A stretch of 64,000 nucleotides of DNA from Gaiellasilicea sp963811885 (lineage in GTDB: Bacteria; Actinomycetota; Thermoleophilia; Gaiellales; Gaiellaceae), in contig CAWETB010000015.1 of assembly GCA_963811885.1 (NCBI GenBank), positions 62,001 through 126,000 of the forward strand. The letters run 5' to 3'. The notes beneath the pieces were generated by a model. The model was given only the letters and a program-made list of their open reading frames with translations. It did no database searches and was not told the origin of the DNA. Positions within the stretch are counted from its first letter, which is position 1; the number at the start of each line of letters is the position of its first letter. This document shows positions 1-9,491 of the stretch, in pieces. The position numbers and the translations under genes are program-made.

Positions 1-405
1 CTCGCGCGCCGGCCCGACGAGCAGCCCGATCTCGACGTGCACGCGTTCTACGACCGGCTGCTGAGCGCGCTCGGCGACGGCGTCTTCCGCGACGGCGAGT
101 GGCAGCTCGGCGAGCGACGCGGCTGGGACGGCAACGAGACGTGGCGGAATCTCGCGGTCTGGGGCTGGCGCGGAGACGAGTCCCGCAAGCTCGTGGTCGT
201 GAACCTCGGGGACGCGCCGGCGTCCGGCGACGTCTCGCTGCCGTGGGACGACTTCCGCGGCCGGACCTGGCTGCTCGACGACGCCGCGAGCGGCGAGGCC
301 TACGAGCGGAGCGGCGACGACCTCCGCGACGGGCTCTACGTGGCGCTCGGCCCCTGGTCGTGGCACCTCTTCGACGTGACCCCACTCGACTCAACGGAGG
401 ACTGA
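1..405 (+). CDS. C-terminal end of a GH13-type (alpha-amylase family) glycosidase, 5' truncated
   Basis: The reading frame is open from base 1, so the gene begins outside the window; 134 codons remain and end in TGA. The visible part (WGWRGDESRKLVVVNLGD, then a turn-rich stretch ending GLYVALGPWSWHLFDV) has the beta-sandwich look of the C-terminal domain that follows the barrel in amylases and trehalose/maltose-active enzymes. No catalytic residues are in the window, so substrate cannot be given. It is followed within 3 bases by a GH63-like glucosidase in the same direction, which suggests an alpha-glucan or storage-sugar operon. The family call is inference from the tail only. Confidence 0.55.
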   Translation, partial: LARRPDEQPDLDVHAFYDRLLSALGDGVFRDGEWQLGERRGWDGNETWRNLAVWGWRGDESRKLVVVNLGDAPASGDVSLPWDDFRGRTWLLDDAASGEAYERSGDDLRDGLYVALGPWSWHLFDVTPLDSTED

Positions 406-407
406 CC

Positions 408-3094
408 ATGCCGAGCTCCAGCACCCCGGCGACGGCCGAGCACGCCCGGCTGGCCGAAGCGACCGGCCGAGCCGAGGACGATCTCTTCTCGGCGAACCCG
501 TGGTACGAGTGGGGCCCGTACCTGAGCGAACGCGCCTGGGGAACGGTCCGCGAGGACTACTCCGAGGGTGGCAACGCCTGGGAGTCGTTCCCGCACGATC
601 ATGCGCGCTCTCGCGCGTATCGCTGGAACGAGGACGGCATGGCCGGCATCTCGGACATCCGCCATGAGCTCTGCCTCGCCCTCGCGCTCTGGAACGGTGA
701 GGACCCGATCCTGAAGGAGCGGATGTTCGGGCTCACGGGGCCGCAGGGGAACCACGGCGAGGACGTCAAGGAGTACTGGTGGTACCTCGAGGGCCTGCCC
801 AGCCACGCCCTCCTGCACTGGCGCTACCACTACCCGCAGGTCGCCTTCCCGTACGACGAGCTGATCCACCACGGCCGTGGCCTCCAGGATCCCGAGCTCG
901 AGCTGCTCGACACCGGCGCGTTCGACGACGACCGCTACTGGTCGGTCGACGTCACCTACGCGAAGGCCTCGCCGACGGAGATCCTCGCCCGCATCGTGGT
1001 CGAGAACCACGCGGCCGAGGAGGCGACGCTGGAGGTGCTGCCGACGCTGTGGTTCCGCAACACGTGGTCGTGGGGCGAGGATTCGGCGCGGCCGCGCATC
1101 GCAGCCGACGGCTCGGCGCTCGCCGTCTCCGATCACGCGCTCGCCGGTTACCGGCTCGAGGCGGCACCCGGGCCTGACGGCGCGCTGCCGGAGGCGCTGT
1201 TCTGCGAGAACGAGTCGAACGCGCCGCGCGTGTTCGGGTCGGCCGCGACGACGCCGTATCCGAAGGACGGCATCAACGACCACGTCGTCTCCGGCGCTGC
1301 GACCGTCAACCCGGACGCGGTCCGGCACCAAGGCGGCGTTCCGTTATCGCCTGACCGTGCCTGCCGGCGGCACCGCCGAGCTCCGGCTGCGCCTGCATCG
1401 CCCGGACGGCGCCACGCCGGCGGCGGCCGACTGGGCCGGCGGGGCCGTTCGACGAGACGGTGGCCGCGCGCGAGGCGGACGCGGATGAGTTCTACGGCGC
1501 GCTGGCGCCGGCCGGGACCGGGCCGGAGCAGCTGCAGATCCTGCGCCAGTCGTGCGCCGGGCTCGTCTGGAGCAAGCAGATGTACCCCTACGACGTGCGC
1601 AGCTGGCTGGACGGGGATCCCGGAGCGCCGCCACCGCCGGCGGCGCGCAAGCACGGGCGCAACAGCAGCTGGCGTCACCTCGACTCGTTCGACGTGCTCG
1701 CGATGCCGGATCCGTGGGAGTACCCGTGGTTCGCGGCGTGGGATCTCGGCTTCCACACGATTCCCTGGGCGCACCTCGATCCCGCGTTCGCGAAGTACCA
1801 GCTGCTGGTGCTGCTGCGCGAGTGGTTCAAGCATCCGAACGGGGCGCTGCCGGCATACGAGTGGAACTTCGACGACGTCAATCCGCCGGTGCACGTGATG
1901 GCGGCGATCCGCGTCTACCGCATCGACGGCGGCCGCGACCGCGAGTTCCTGGAGCGCATCTTCCAGAAGCTGCTCGTCAACTTCACCTGGTGGCTGAACC
2001 GCGAGGACGCCGACGGCAACAACGTCTTCAGCGGCGGCTTTCTCGGTCTCGACAACATCAGCCCGATCGATCGCTCCAACCTCCCGGAGGGCGTTGCGCT
2101 CGAGCAGGCCGACGGCACCGCGTGGATGGCCTACTACGCGCTGACGATGCTCGTGATCGCGATCGAGCTCGCGGAGGAGAACGACGTCTACGTGGACATG
2201 GTGATCAAGTTCCTCGAGCAGTTCGTCCTGATCGCGCGCGCACTCGAGCATCAGGGCCTCTACGACTCCGACGACGCGTTCTTCTACGACCGGATCGTGT
2301 ATCCCTCCGGCGAGAGCGAGTCCGTGAAGGTGCAGACGATCTCCGGGCTGATCCCCGTGCTCCCTGCCGTCGGGCTGCCGACGAACGGGGTCGAGACGAC
2401 CGGCGCGCTCGGCAAGCGCTTCGCCCGTTTCCGCGAGCGCTGGGCGGAGACCGGCGGGGGCGGGATCGGACACGTGCAGGAGGTCGGCGACGAGCGGACG
2501 GTCCTCGTCTCGGTGATCGACGCCGAGGACCTGCGGCGGACGCTGGCCGAGTTCTTCGACGAGGACGCGTTCCTCTCGCCGTACGGGCTCCGCGCGGTCT
2601 CGAAGCGCTACGAGGGGAACCCCTACACGCTGGACGGGGTCCCGGGCGCCACGATCGACTACCAGCCGGCCGAGTCGACGACGAGCATGTTCGGCGGCAA
2701 CTCGAACTGGCGCGGACCGATCTGGATGCCGGTCAACTACCTGGCGATCCGGCAGTTCGTCGTCTATCAGCGCTTCTTCGGCGACGGCTTCACGCTGGAG
2801 TACCCGACCGGCTCCGGCGAGGAGCACACGTTCGGCGAGATCGCGCAGGACCTCGCGGACCGGCTCGTCGCGATCTGGCTGCGCGGCCCCGACGGGCGCC
2901 GGCCGGTCTACGGCGAGACCGGGAGACTCCAGACGGATCCGGCGTGGAGGGACAACCTGACCTTCAACGAGTACTTCCACGGCGACAACGGTGCCGGCCT
3001 CGGCGCGACGCACCAGACCGGCTGGACGGCGCTCGTCGCCGACCTGATCCTCGACCCGCCCGGATCCGATCAGCTCGGGCCTGTTGTGGGCTGA
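408..3094 (+). CDS. GH63-like (MGH1-type) glucosidase, about 895 aa, frame broken twice
   Basis: Start ATG at 408 with GGAGG 8 bases upstream. The N-terminal part (NPWYEWGPYLSERAWG, then a run with GNHGEDVKEYWWYLEGLPSH) and the C-terminal (alpha/alpha)6-barrel part (DPWEYPWFAAWDLGFHTIPW, WNFDDVNPPVH) match the large bacterial glucosidases related to mannosyl-oligosaccharide glucosidase. The frame moves by +1 near 1325 (DAV to GTKAAFRY) and again near 1447 (AGG to PFDETVAAREAD). Removing one base at each site gives one continuous protein of family length. Expected to cleave glucose or related residues from alpha-linked oligosaccharides; the true substrate is unknown. The 3' end overlaps the convergent PAP2 gene by 25 bases. 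Confidence 0.8.
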
Positions 3095-3999
3095 ACCGAC
3101 GCTCGCCGGTCCGCGACCCGGTTCACGATCCAGACGGCGATCACGGTGTAGGTCCAGCCGAGCAGGATGTCGAAGACGTAGTGCTCGGCCGTGTAGACGA
3201 GCGCGAACGCCATCGCGAGCGGATAGGCGGCCAGCAGCACCCGAGCCCAGCGAGGGGCCGAGCGCCAGAGGAACAGGGTGATCAGCAGCGTGTACGCCGC
3301 GTGCAGCGACGGCACCGCGGCGACCGGGTTCGCGTACTCGGATCCCCGCTCGTACAGCCCCTCGAACGAGAAGGCGAGGAACGGCACGTGGCCGGAGATC
3401 GGGCCGATCAGCCGCGTCGTCGGGTCGAGCTCGCCCATCCGGCTCGCGAGCCACGGCGGTGCCGCCGGGAAGAGCGCGAAGGTGACGAACGCCATCCCGG
3501 CGAGGAGCGCGACGCAGGCGACGTAGCGGCGGAAGCGCCGGCGGTCGAAGAACCAGAGCAGCCCGGCGACGAGATACGTCGCGACGAAGTAGCTCATGTA
3601 GACGGCCCAGGCCGCGAAGTCGTACCAGCGCAGGTCCGCCGTCCCGTGCCAGAGCCGTTCCTGCAGCCAGACCGTCGGGACGGTGCCGCCGGCGAGAAAG
3701 GCGTCGGCTTCGAGCTGCGGCCGGTACCAGGTCGAGAAGAGCAGGCCGTCGGCGTGGCCGCGCAGCAGGTCGTAGACCGCGAGCACGAGCGCGAGCGGCA
3801 GCCACTCGAGCACGACGCCGCGCATCCAGCCCATCAGATTGGCCGTCGAGAGCGCGAGCAGGCCGAGCACGATCCAGACGAGCAGCCGCTCGCGGCCGAC
3901 GGGAATGCCCTCGCGCCACATGTACGCGCTCAGCGCGAGGACGTAGAGAGCCGGCGCGACCCAGCGGATCGGCTGAGGCGAGGGGAGCCGGATCTGCAC
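3070..3999 (-). CDS. PAP2-family membrane phosphatase/inositol-phosphotransferase-like protein
   Basis: 309 aa, polytopic, with about six hydrophobic segments. The second and third PAP2 signatures are visible: PSLH ending at His233, and HYVFD with His273 and Asp277 in the last helices. The first signature is reduced to FPAAPPWLA, as in the AUR1/inositol-phosphorylceramide-synthase-like branch of PAP2 proteins, which use lipid phosphates as donors. It probably acts on a membrane lipid phosphate at the outer face. The gene converges on the glucosidase gene. The exact substrate cannot be read from sequence. Confidence 0.75.
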   Translation of the reverse strand: MQIRLPSPQPIRWVAPALYVLALSAYMWREGIPVGRERLLVWIVLGLLALSTANLMGWMRGVVLEWLPLALVLAVYDLLRGHADGLLFSTWYRPQLEADAFLAGGTVPTVWLQERLWHGTADLRWYDFAAWAVYMSYFVATYLVAGLLWFFDRRRFRRYVACVALLAGMAFVTFALFPAAPPWLASRMGELDPTTRLIGPISGHVPFLAFSFEGLYERGSEYANPVAAVPSLHAAYTLLITLFLWRSAPRWARVLLAAYPLAMAFALVYTAEHYVFDILLGWTYTVIAVWIVNRVADRRASVQPTTGPS

Positions 4000-4043
4000 G
4001 CGCCGAGGCTATCGCGGCGCGAGCAGAGGCCCGCTGCTTCGGC

Positions 4044-5185
4044 CTACGGGTTCCAGCTGCCGCGCAGGAACCGGGTGACGAGCACGAGCATCGTCAGCAG
4101 CAGCGCCCCGACGATCGTCAAGACGGCGATCGCGACGAACGGCTGCTCGTCGGCGACGTCCGTCGCCGCGCCGAGCACACCGGAATCCGGAAGGCCCGAG
4201 GCGCCGTCGTCGTTCTCGTCGCCCGATGGGCTTCCCGCCGCCGTGCCGGCGAGGCTTGCGGTGGGTCGCGGCTTCGACGTCTTCGCCTCCGCCCCGGCGA
4301 GCACCGTCCGCTCGATCGCGTCGGACGTGGACGCGCCGGCGACGTCGCTGCAGGACGGCTTCGGCGTGCGCTCGGGTAGTGGGACCGAGCGGCGACGCGA
4401 GACGACGCGAACGTACTCCGTCGCTGCGGCCGGATCGAGGCGGCGGTTCGTCGAGAGCGAGAGCAGATAGACGCCCGGTTCGAGGCGGCGCCCGTGCACC
4501 CGACCGGCGAAGAAGACGGTGTTGGCGCCCTTGTGCCCACGCACGGGGATGTACCCCGCGATCCGGCACGAGGGAGCCGGGCCGCGCACGATCACGAACA
4601 GCCGGTCTGCCTTCGGCAGCAGGAACGCAAGCCGGACGCTGACGCGGTTCCGCGATCGCTGGACTCTCGCCTGCAACGCCTCCGCTGCGGGCGCGCCGTC
4701 GCGGACGGGCGTCGCGCTCGAGCTCTGCGCGCCCGACGACGTCGAGGCCGAGGAGGGGGTGTAGGTGCGAGCCGTTGGACGGCGTCGGCGACGTCCCGCG
4801 GGTCGCCGGCTGCGAGGGGACGGTGACCGTCGTCGAGGTCGTCGGCTGAGCGGGAGCGCGGTGTCGGCGCCGGACGGGCGGTCGTCACGGGCGGCCGGGG
4901 CACGGCCGGCGGCAGCTGCACGGGCGGGGGTGCCGTCGTGGCCGGCGGCGGTACGGTCACCGTCGGTGTAGGCGTCGAGGGCACCGGGACGGGGACCGTC
5001 GGCGTCGGCACGGACGGCACCGGCAGGGTGGGCGTCGTCACCGTCGGGACCGGCAAGGTCGGCACGGTGACGCTCACTGTCGGCACGGGCGGGATCGCCG
5101 CCTTCCCGTCCTGGGCGAGCAGATGCGCCGCGGCGAAGCCGCCGACCGCAGCGACCAGGCAGAACAGCCTTCCGAACCACTTCAT
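4044..5185 (-). CDS. Secreted or anchored protein with Pro/Thr-rich linker and C-terminal membrane helix, frame broken twice
   Basis: Start ATG at 5185, preceded by GGAGG. A signal-type N-terminus (MKWFGRLFCLVAAVGGFAAA) leads into a long region of repeated VPTV, TPTLPVP and TPPP units. A compact domain follows (about 4240-4700) with two conserved-looking Cys (SCRI, PSCSD) and the strand-like sequence NTVFFAGRVHG. The protein ends with one membrane helix and a basic tail (TRFLRGSWNP). Two +1 shifts, near 4870 and 4775, interrupt the linker; between them only the third frame continues the Pro/Thr composition. It looks like a wall-spanning surface protein. I do not recognise the folded domain. 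Confidence 0.6.
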
Positions 5186-5252
5186 CCGCCGCAGACCTCC
5201 AGTTCGAGGCGTCTGCAACTACAACGTCTGGACCCTACAACGGGATTCGGCC

Positions 5253-5441
5253 TCAAGCGACCGGGTTCTCGCCCTCCTCCGCCGGTGCGGTCTCCGGCGC
5301 GGCCGGCTCGTGCGAGTGGTCGTGCCCGGCATGGTCATGCCCGTCATGGTCGTGGCCCGCGTGGTCGTGGTCTGCGTGGGCGTCCGCCGCGTCTGACGAA
5401 CCTCCCGACAACATCGACTTGAGCTTGTCCATCAGTGACAT
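5253..5441 (-). CDS. Small histidine-rich protein, 62 aa
   Basis: ATG start with GGGAG 6 bases upstream. The N-terminus MSLMDKLKSMLSGG forms a short amphipathic helix; the middle is a tandem of HDHAGHDHDGHDHAGHDHSH, an alternating His/Asp/Gly repeat typical of metal-binding tails; the end is acidic (EEGENPVA). Twelve His in about 25 residues would bind Ni, Zn or Cu. No signal peptide, so probably cytoplasmic. It lies between a surface protein and a cupredoxin-containing operon, which makes metal buffering a reasonable inference, but no function is proven. Confidence 0.65.
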   Translation of the reverse strand: MSLMDKLKSMLSGGSSDAADAHADHDHAGHDHDGHDHAGHDHSHEPAAPETAPAEEGENPVA

Positions 5442-5541
5442 CGACGGCTCCCTGTTCGAGGGTGAGCGCCGATCCTAGTGCAGGGGCCTCCGCCGCAACG
5501 GAAGCCCCGCTACGGAGTTGTCGCCTGTCGCTCCGCCGCCG

Positions 5542-5874
5542 TCAAGCTTTCTTGACGAGCAGCGTGGCGCGCATGCCTCGAGCCCGGTGATCGGCCAGGG
5601 AGCACCAGAGCCGGAAACGGCCGGGGAGGAAGCGCGCCTCGAGCTCCCGCACGTGGCCGGGCGCCACCGTGCCGACCCGGTAGACCTTCGTGCCGCCGAT
5701 CCTGCGCAGGCGCAGGTCGTGCTCGTCCTCGCCGAAGTTGGCGAGCTGCACGATCGCCGGCCCCGCCTTGATCGATGCGCGCGAGAGCGTGTAGCCGAAC
5801 TCGTCGGCGCCGACCTGCACTCGCGCCGGCGCGGGCGCGGCGAGCGTGAGCAGCACGAGCGCCGTTGCGATCAG
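5542..5874 (-). CDS. Secreted cupredoxin-like copper protein
   Basis: Signal-like start LIATALVLLTLAAPAPA, then about 90 residues. Putative type-1 copper ligands are a His in GEDEHDLRL and the cluster WCSLADHRARGM (Cys, His, Met), the order seen in plastocyanin-like domains. No ATG is available: the 5874 CTG overlaps the upstream TGA (CTGA), and a GTG at 5856 is the alternative but would shorten the signal peptide. It is last in the minus-strand run after DUF1800 and DUF1501, so it is likely cotranscribed and exported with them. Electron transfer or copper carriage is inferred from the ligands. Confidence 0.6.
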   Translation of the reverse strand: MIATALVLLTLAAPAPARVQVGADEFGYTLSRASIKAGPAIVQLANFGEDEHDLRLRRIGGTKVYRVGTVAPGHVRELEARFLPGRFRLWCSLADHRARGMRATLLVKKA

Positions 5875-7253
5875 CGGATCACCTTCGGCCGCGCGAACTT
5901 GCGCGCGTTCGGGATGATCGCCTCGGCGTCGGCGCCGAGCCACTGCTCGAGCACGGCGCTGTAGAGGCCGCGGAAGTCGGAGGTCGCACGGAGGTTGCCC
6001 TGCTCGTCGAGCTTTGCGAGACCCGGGAACTCGCCGATCATCGTCCCGTTCACGCGCGAGCCGATCAGGAAGCCGGCGCCGGCGGCGCCGTGGTCGGTCC
6101 CGTTCGAGCCGTTCTCCTTCGCGCGCCGTCCGAACTCCGACCAGACGTGGACGACGACGCGGTCGGCGATGTTGCGCGCCTCCAGGTCGCGCTGGAACGC
6201 CAGCAGGCTGTCTGCGGTCAGCTTGAGGCCGTCGGCGAGCTCCTGCGGCTGGTCGTCGTGCGTGTCGTACATCCCCGGGGCCGAGAGCGCGACGACGCGA
6301 ACCGGCAGGCCGGCGCCGAGCATCGCGGCAAGACCCGCCAACCGGCGGGGAAACTCGTCGTCGCCCTTCGGGTACGCGACGGGGCTCGTGAAGCCGGGCT
6401 TGTCGTTCTTGGGCGTGAAGGGGAGCAGCTGCTGGCGCAGCCGTGCCGACTGGAGCGCGGCGGAGGTGGCCTGCTCGAGCGCGGCGTCGCCGTTCGTCGG
6501 CAGGTGGCCGAGGGCGCCGATCGCGTCGAGCATTCGCTTCTCGACGTCGCCCCAGACGTTGCGCGTCCAGAAGCCGTACTGGTCGGGGCCGTCGATCGAG
6601 GCGACGGGCATCTTCGCCGTCGCGAGCGCCGGCTGCAGGCGCCAGTCGAGCGAGAGGCCCTGCAGCGGGTTGTCGGGCGAGCCGCTGCGGTCGAGGTAGC
6701 GGCCGAGCCAGCCGGTGCGCAGCTGCTCGCTCGTCGCGCCGACCTCCCAGAAGTGCCGCGAGGTGAAGTGCGACTGGTTCGGCCCGGTGTAGCCGACGCC
6801 GGCCATCACCGCGACCTTGCCCTCTCCGTGCAGCTGCGCCAGCCCGCCCAGTGACGGGTGCCAGCGGAGCCGGGGATCCTCGCTGAACGGAAGCCCTGCC
6901 GACGTCGGCAGCGCCAGGCGCGGACGCAGCTTCCGGTAGAGCGGGTCGCCGTCCGGGAAGAGCAGCGAGAGCGAGTCGGCGCCGCCGTCGAGGAAGACTG
7001 AGACGAGCACCTTCTGCGGGCCGGCCGCCGTCGCCGCGGCGATGCCCTCCTCGAACGCCCGTGGCAGGAACGCCGAGCTGCCGTAGACGGCCAGCGCGAG
7101 CCCGGCCGTGCGGGCGAGGAAGCTGCGCCGGTCGAGCCCCGTGCCTGCGGGCAGCGGCATCCCGTTCTCGATCGCCGGCAGCCCGCGGCCGGCTTCCGCG
7201 GCGGCGCGGCGGAGGAGGTCGGTGCGCGAGAAGTCGTTGCAGCAGCGGGCCAT
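5871..7253 (-). CDS. DUF1501 family secreted protein
   Basis: 460 aa. A twin-arginine motif (DRRSFLART, Arg42-Arg43) precedes a hydrophobic stretch, so Tat export is likely. The body carries the alkaline-phosphatase/sulfatase-like features of DUF1501: VFLDGGADSLSLLFP near residue 85, NQSHFTSRHFW near 165, WSEFGRRAKENG and GTDHGAAGAGFLIG in the last third. These Asp/His positions resemble a metal-dependent hydrolase site. It lies 7 bases downstream of the DUF1800 gene, the usual partner of this family in many bacteria. Biological role unknown. Confidence 0.85.
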   Translation of the reverse strand: MARCCNDFSRTDLLRRAAAEAGRGLPAIENGMPLPAGTGLDRRSFLARTAGLALAVYGSSAFLPRAFEEGIAAATAAGPQKVLVSVFLDGGADSLSLLFPDGDPLYRKLRPRLALPTSAGLPFSEDPRLRWHPSLGGLAQLHGEGKVAVMAGVGYTGPNQSHFTSRHFWEVGATSEQLRTGWLGRYLDRSGSPDNPLQGLSLDWRLQPALATAKMPVASIDGPDQYGFWTRNVWGDVEKRMLDAIGALGHLPTNGDAALEQATSAALQSARLRQQLLPFTPKNDKPGFTSPVAYPKGDDEFPRRLAGLAAMLGAGLPVRVVALSAPGMYDTHDDQPQELADGLKLTADSLLAFQRDLEARNIADRVVVHVWSEFGRRAKENGSNGTDHGAAGAGFLIGSRVNGTMIGEFPGLAKLDEQGNLRATSDFRGLYSAVLEQWLGADAEAIIPNARKFARPKVIR

Positions 7254-7260
7254 GGCGTCC

Positions 7261-8595
7261 TTACGAGGTCTGGAGGTCGGGGGAGACGGCGATCAGCTGG
7301 CGGAGGGCGTTCGCGGTCAGGAATCGGTAGCTCGTCTGCTTCCACTTGGCGTTCGCGTCGCCCATCGCTCGGTTCGCGAAGGTCAAGAGCGCGGCGCGCG
7401 TGGCCGGACGCAGCGTGGGGGAGCCCCAGAACTCGATCGCGGCTTCGACGAGCGCTTTCGGCTCGGCGGGCAGCTTGGCCGCCTGCTTGTCGGTGAGCGC
7501 GTACGGCTGGCTCGCGTAGTTCGCGACCCACCAGCGCCCGCGGAACGTGGCGGTGTCGAGCCAGCGCTCGTCGTCCCAGCCGGCGACGTTCGGCGGCATG
7601 AAGAGGCGCTGGCCGGTCCCCGAGGCGAGCCACGCCCACGAGGTGGTGTCGATGCCGCGGCCGATCCCGCGCAGGAGTCCGGCGGTGTAGACGGCCGGCG
7701 GCTTCACCATCCGCGGGCCGGTGTAGAGCGCCGGGTGGCGGAGGATCGCATCGACGATCGGCCGGATGTCGTAGTTCTTGCGGTACATCGCCTCGAGCGA
7801 CCGCCGCGTGCCGGCGTCGGGCGCGACCGGGATGAAGTAGTGCCAGAGCTTGTCGACGAAGAACGGCGCGTGCTTCGGGTGGTGGAGGCAGAGGTTGACG
7901 GCGTCCTGCCAGTCGAAGGTGCCGCTCTTGCCGAAGATCCGCTTGCTGCCGCCGTCATGGCGCTCGCGGTCGTAGCGGAAGTTGACGTTGCCGGCGCCGC
8001 GCTTCCAGTCGTTGTCGAAGCCGGTGAGCGCGCGCGCCTGCTCGCGGACGTCGCGCTCGGTGTAGCCCTGTCCGGCACCGAGCGTGAACAGCTCCATCAG
8101 CTCGCGCGCGTAGTTCTCGTTCGGCGACCACTTCGTGTTCTCGGTGCCCGAGAGCCAGAGCAGCATCGCCGGGTCCTTCGTGACCTCGCGCAGCATCGTG
8201 TCGAACGAGCCCAGCGAGAGGCGGCGCAGGAGCTTGTTCTGGTTCAGCATCAACTTCTGCGAGCCGACGCCCGCCAGCGAGGTCGCGAACCAGTCGTGCC
8301 AGACGAGGGTCATCCGCTCGACGAGCGGGCGCGAGGTGCGCACCATCCGGTCCATCCACCAGAGGTGGTCGTGGCCCCAGGCGTCGCCGGGCGCGAGCCC
8401 GCGGCCCTTGTCGTCGTGCGGCGCGGGGCCGACGAACTTCTCGCCGCCCGGACGCGTCAGCGAGCGGACGGCGCCGTCGAGCCCGAGCTTCGCGAGCGCC
8501 GCCGCCTCACCCTTCCTCGGCCCGAAGCCGGCACGCCAGAGCAGACGCTCGGCCTGCTCGCGTCCGAAGGGGCCTCTATAGGCGGCAACCCCCAT
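7261..8595 (-). CDS. DUF1800 family protein
   Basis: 444 aa, ATG start. Family features include ERLLWRAGFGPR at the N-terminus, MTLVWHDWFATS, NYARELMELFTLGAGQGYTE in the centre and FMPPNVAGWDDERWLDTAT near the end. DUF1800 proteins are usually encoded just before DUF1501 proteins, as here, and the pair is thought to act outside the cytoplasm. No clear signal peptide is visible in this copy. First gene of a three-gene minus-strand unit (DUF1800, DUF1501, cupredoxin). Function unknown. Confidence 0.85.
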   Translation of the reverse strand: MGVAAYRGPFGREQAERLLWRAGFGPRKGEAAALAKLGLDGAVRSLTRPGGEKFVGPAPHDDKGRGLAPGDAWGHDHLWWMDRMVRTSRPLVERMTLVWHDWFATSLAGVGSQKLMLNQNKLLRRLSLGSFDTMLREVTKDPAMLLWLSGTENTKWSPNENYARELMELFTLGAGQGYTERDVREQARALTGFDNDWKRGAGNVNFRYDRERHDGGSKRIFGKSGTFDWQDAVNLCLHHPKHAPFFVDKLWHYFIPVAPDAGTRRSLEAMYRKNYDIRPIVDAILRHPALYTGPRMVKPPAVYTAGLLRGIGRGIDTTSWAWLASGTGQRLFMPPNVAGWDDERWLDTATFRGRWWVANYASQPYALTDKQAAKLPAEPKALVEAAIEFWGSPTLRPATRAALLTFANRAMGDANAKWKQTSYRFLTANALRQLIAVSPDLQTS

Positions 8596-8646
8596 CCCGC
8601 TGTTTTATCGGCAGGACGGGGGTTTTCCTTCACCTGATCGAGTGAG

Positions 8647-8874
8647 TCAGTGCTTGCGGGCCGTCGCCTTGCCGCCCTTGCGGCCTGCGGCCTTCTTCTG
8701 CGCGGTGGTGCCGCCCTGCGAGGAGTCGCCGCTGCCGGAGTGCGACTTCTCACCCCCGTGCTTGGAGGCGTCCGGGGAGTTCGCGATCCTGGCCGCGCGC
8801 TCCTTCGACATGCCCTTGTCCTTCAGGGCCTCGTACTGCTTCTCGTTCTTGACGTTCGCCGACTTGCTCGGCAT
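8647..8874 (-). CDS. DUF7218-like small basic protein
   Basis: 75 aa, very rich in Lys, Ser, Gly and Ala. The opening MPSKSANVKNEKQYEALKDK and GMSKERAARIAN is the pattern of small actinobacterial proteins annotated DUF7218; the end is GRKGGKATARKH. An SD of AAAGGGGG lies a few bases before the ATG. Probably a small nucleic-acid-associated or stress protein; that is inference from composition. It sits between DUF1800 and a CBS protein on the same strand. Confidence 0.75.
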   Translation of the reverse strand: MPSKSANVKNEKQYEALKDKGMSKERAARIANSPDASKHGGEKSHSGSGDSSQGGTTAQKKAAGRKGGKATARKH

Positions 8875-8893
8875 TTCGGACCCCCTTTCGTTT

Positions 8894-9311
8894 CTACTGC
8901 GAGATCTTCTGGACGACGTCGCCGGTCAGCGTGTCGTGGCCCGCGGCGGCGACGTCCGCCTGTGCGAGCATCCCGACGAGCCGGCCGTCCTCCTCGACGA
9001 CCGGGAGGCGCCGGATCTGGTGCTCCGCCATCAGCCGTGCCGCTTCCTCGAGGCTCTGCTGCGGATCGATCGTGACGACATCCTTCGAGGCCAGCTCGCG
9101 CACGGATGTCGCAGCCGTCGAGCCCGTCCGCGACTCCGCGGATGGCCAGATCGCGGTCCGTGATCACACACGTCAGGCGGCCGTCCTCGACGATCGGCAG
9201 CGCGCCGACATCCTCGCTCTTCATCAGCTGGGCCGCTTCCTGCACGGTCGTCTCGGGCGTGATCGCCGTCGGATTCGACGTCATCGCCTCCTGAACGGTC
9301 TGATGCCCCAT
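8894..9311 (-). CDS. CBS-pair domain protein, frame broken once
   Basis: Two CBS motifs: residues about 8-60 (VQEAMTSNPTAITPETTV, VGALPIVEDGRL) and the second after the break (VRELASKDVVTIDPQ, IRRLPVVEEDGRLVG). A +1 shift near 9120 separates them; one base less joins GLD to ATSVRELA, giving about 138 aa. CBS pairs bind adenosyl ligands and regulate partner proteins; this one stands alone with no fused enzyme. The SD AAAGGAG precedes the ATG by 5 bases. Confidence 0.8.
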
Positions 9312-9368
9312 GGGTCTCCTTTCCTCGGTGCGAACGAGGTACCCGCGGCGGCGGCCGGAAAAACAGCG

Positions 9369-9491
9369 CTAGTCGGCGGTCGGCACGTCCTCGGCGTCGC
9401 CCGTCTCCTCCTCGGGATCCGGAACGGGCGTCCCGTCCAGCTCGTCGTTCCTGTCGTCCTCGCGCGGCTGCTCAGTATCCTGATCTGTCAT
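9369..9491 (-). CDS. Possible very small acidic protein divergent from thrS
   Basis: A 40-codon frame starting MTDQDTEQPREDDRND and ending DAEDVPTAD, with about 40% Asp/Glu. GGGGAG lies 8 bases before its ATG. The ATG and that of thrS share one CATG on opposite strands, so any promoter for it would have to lie inside thrS. The composition resembles small acidic tails common in GC-rich shadow frames, so it may be spurious. Confidence 0.3.
   Translation of the reverse strand: MTDQDTEQPREDDRNDELDGTPVPDPEEETGDAEDVPTAD

Noticed and set aside
1148..3919. 923-codon frame on the minus strand opposite the glucosidase gene
   Set aside because: Low-complexity Arg/Ala/Asp-rich translation, a known shadow of GC-rich coding DNA; crosses two real genes.
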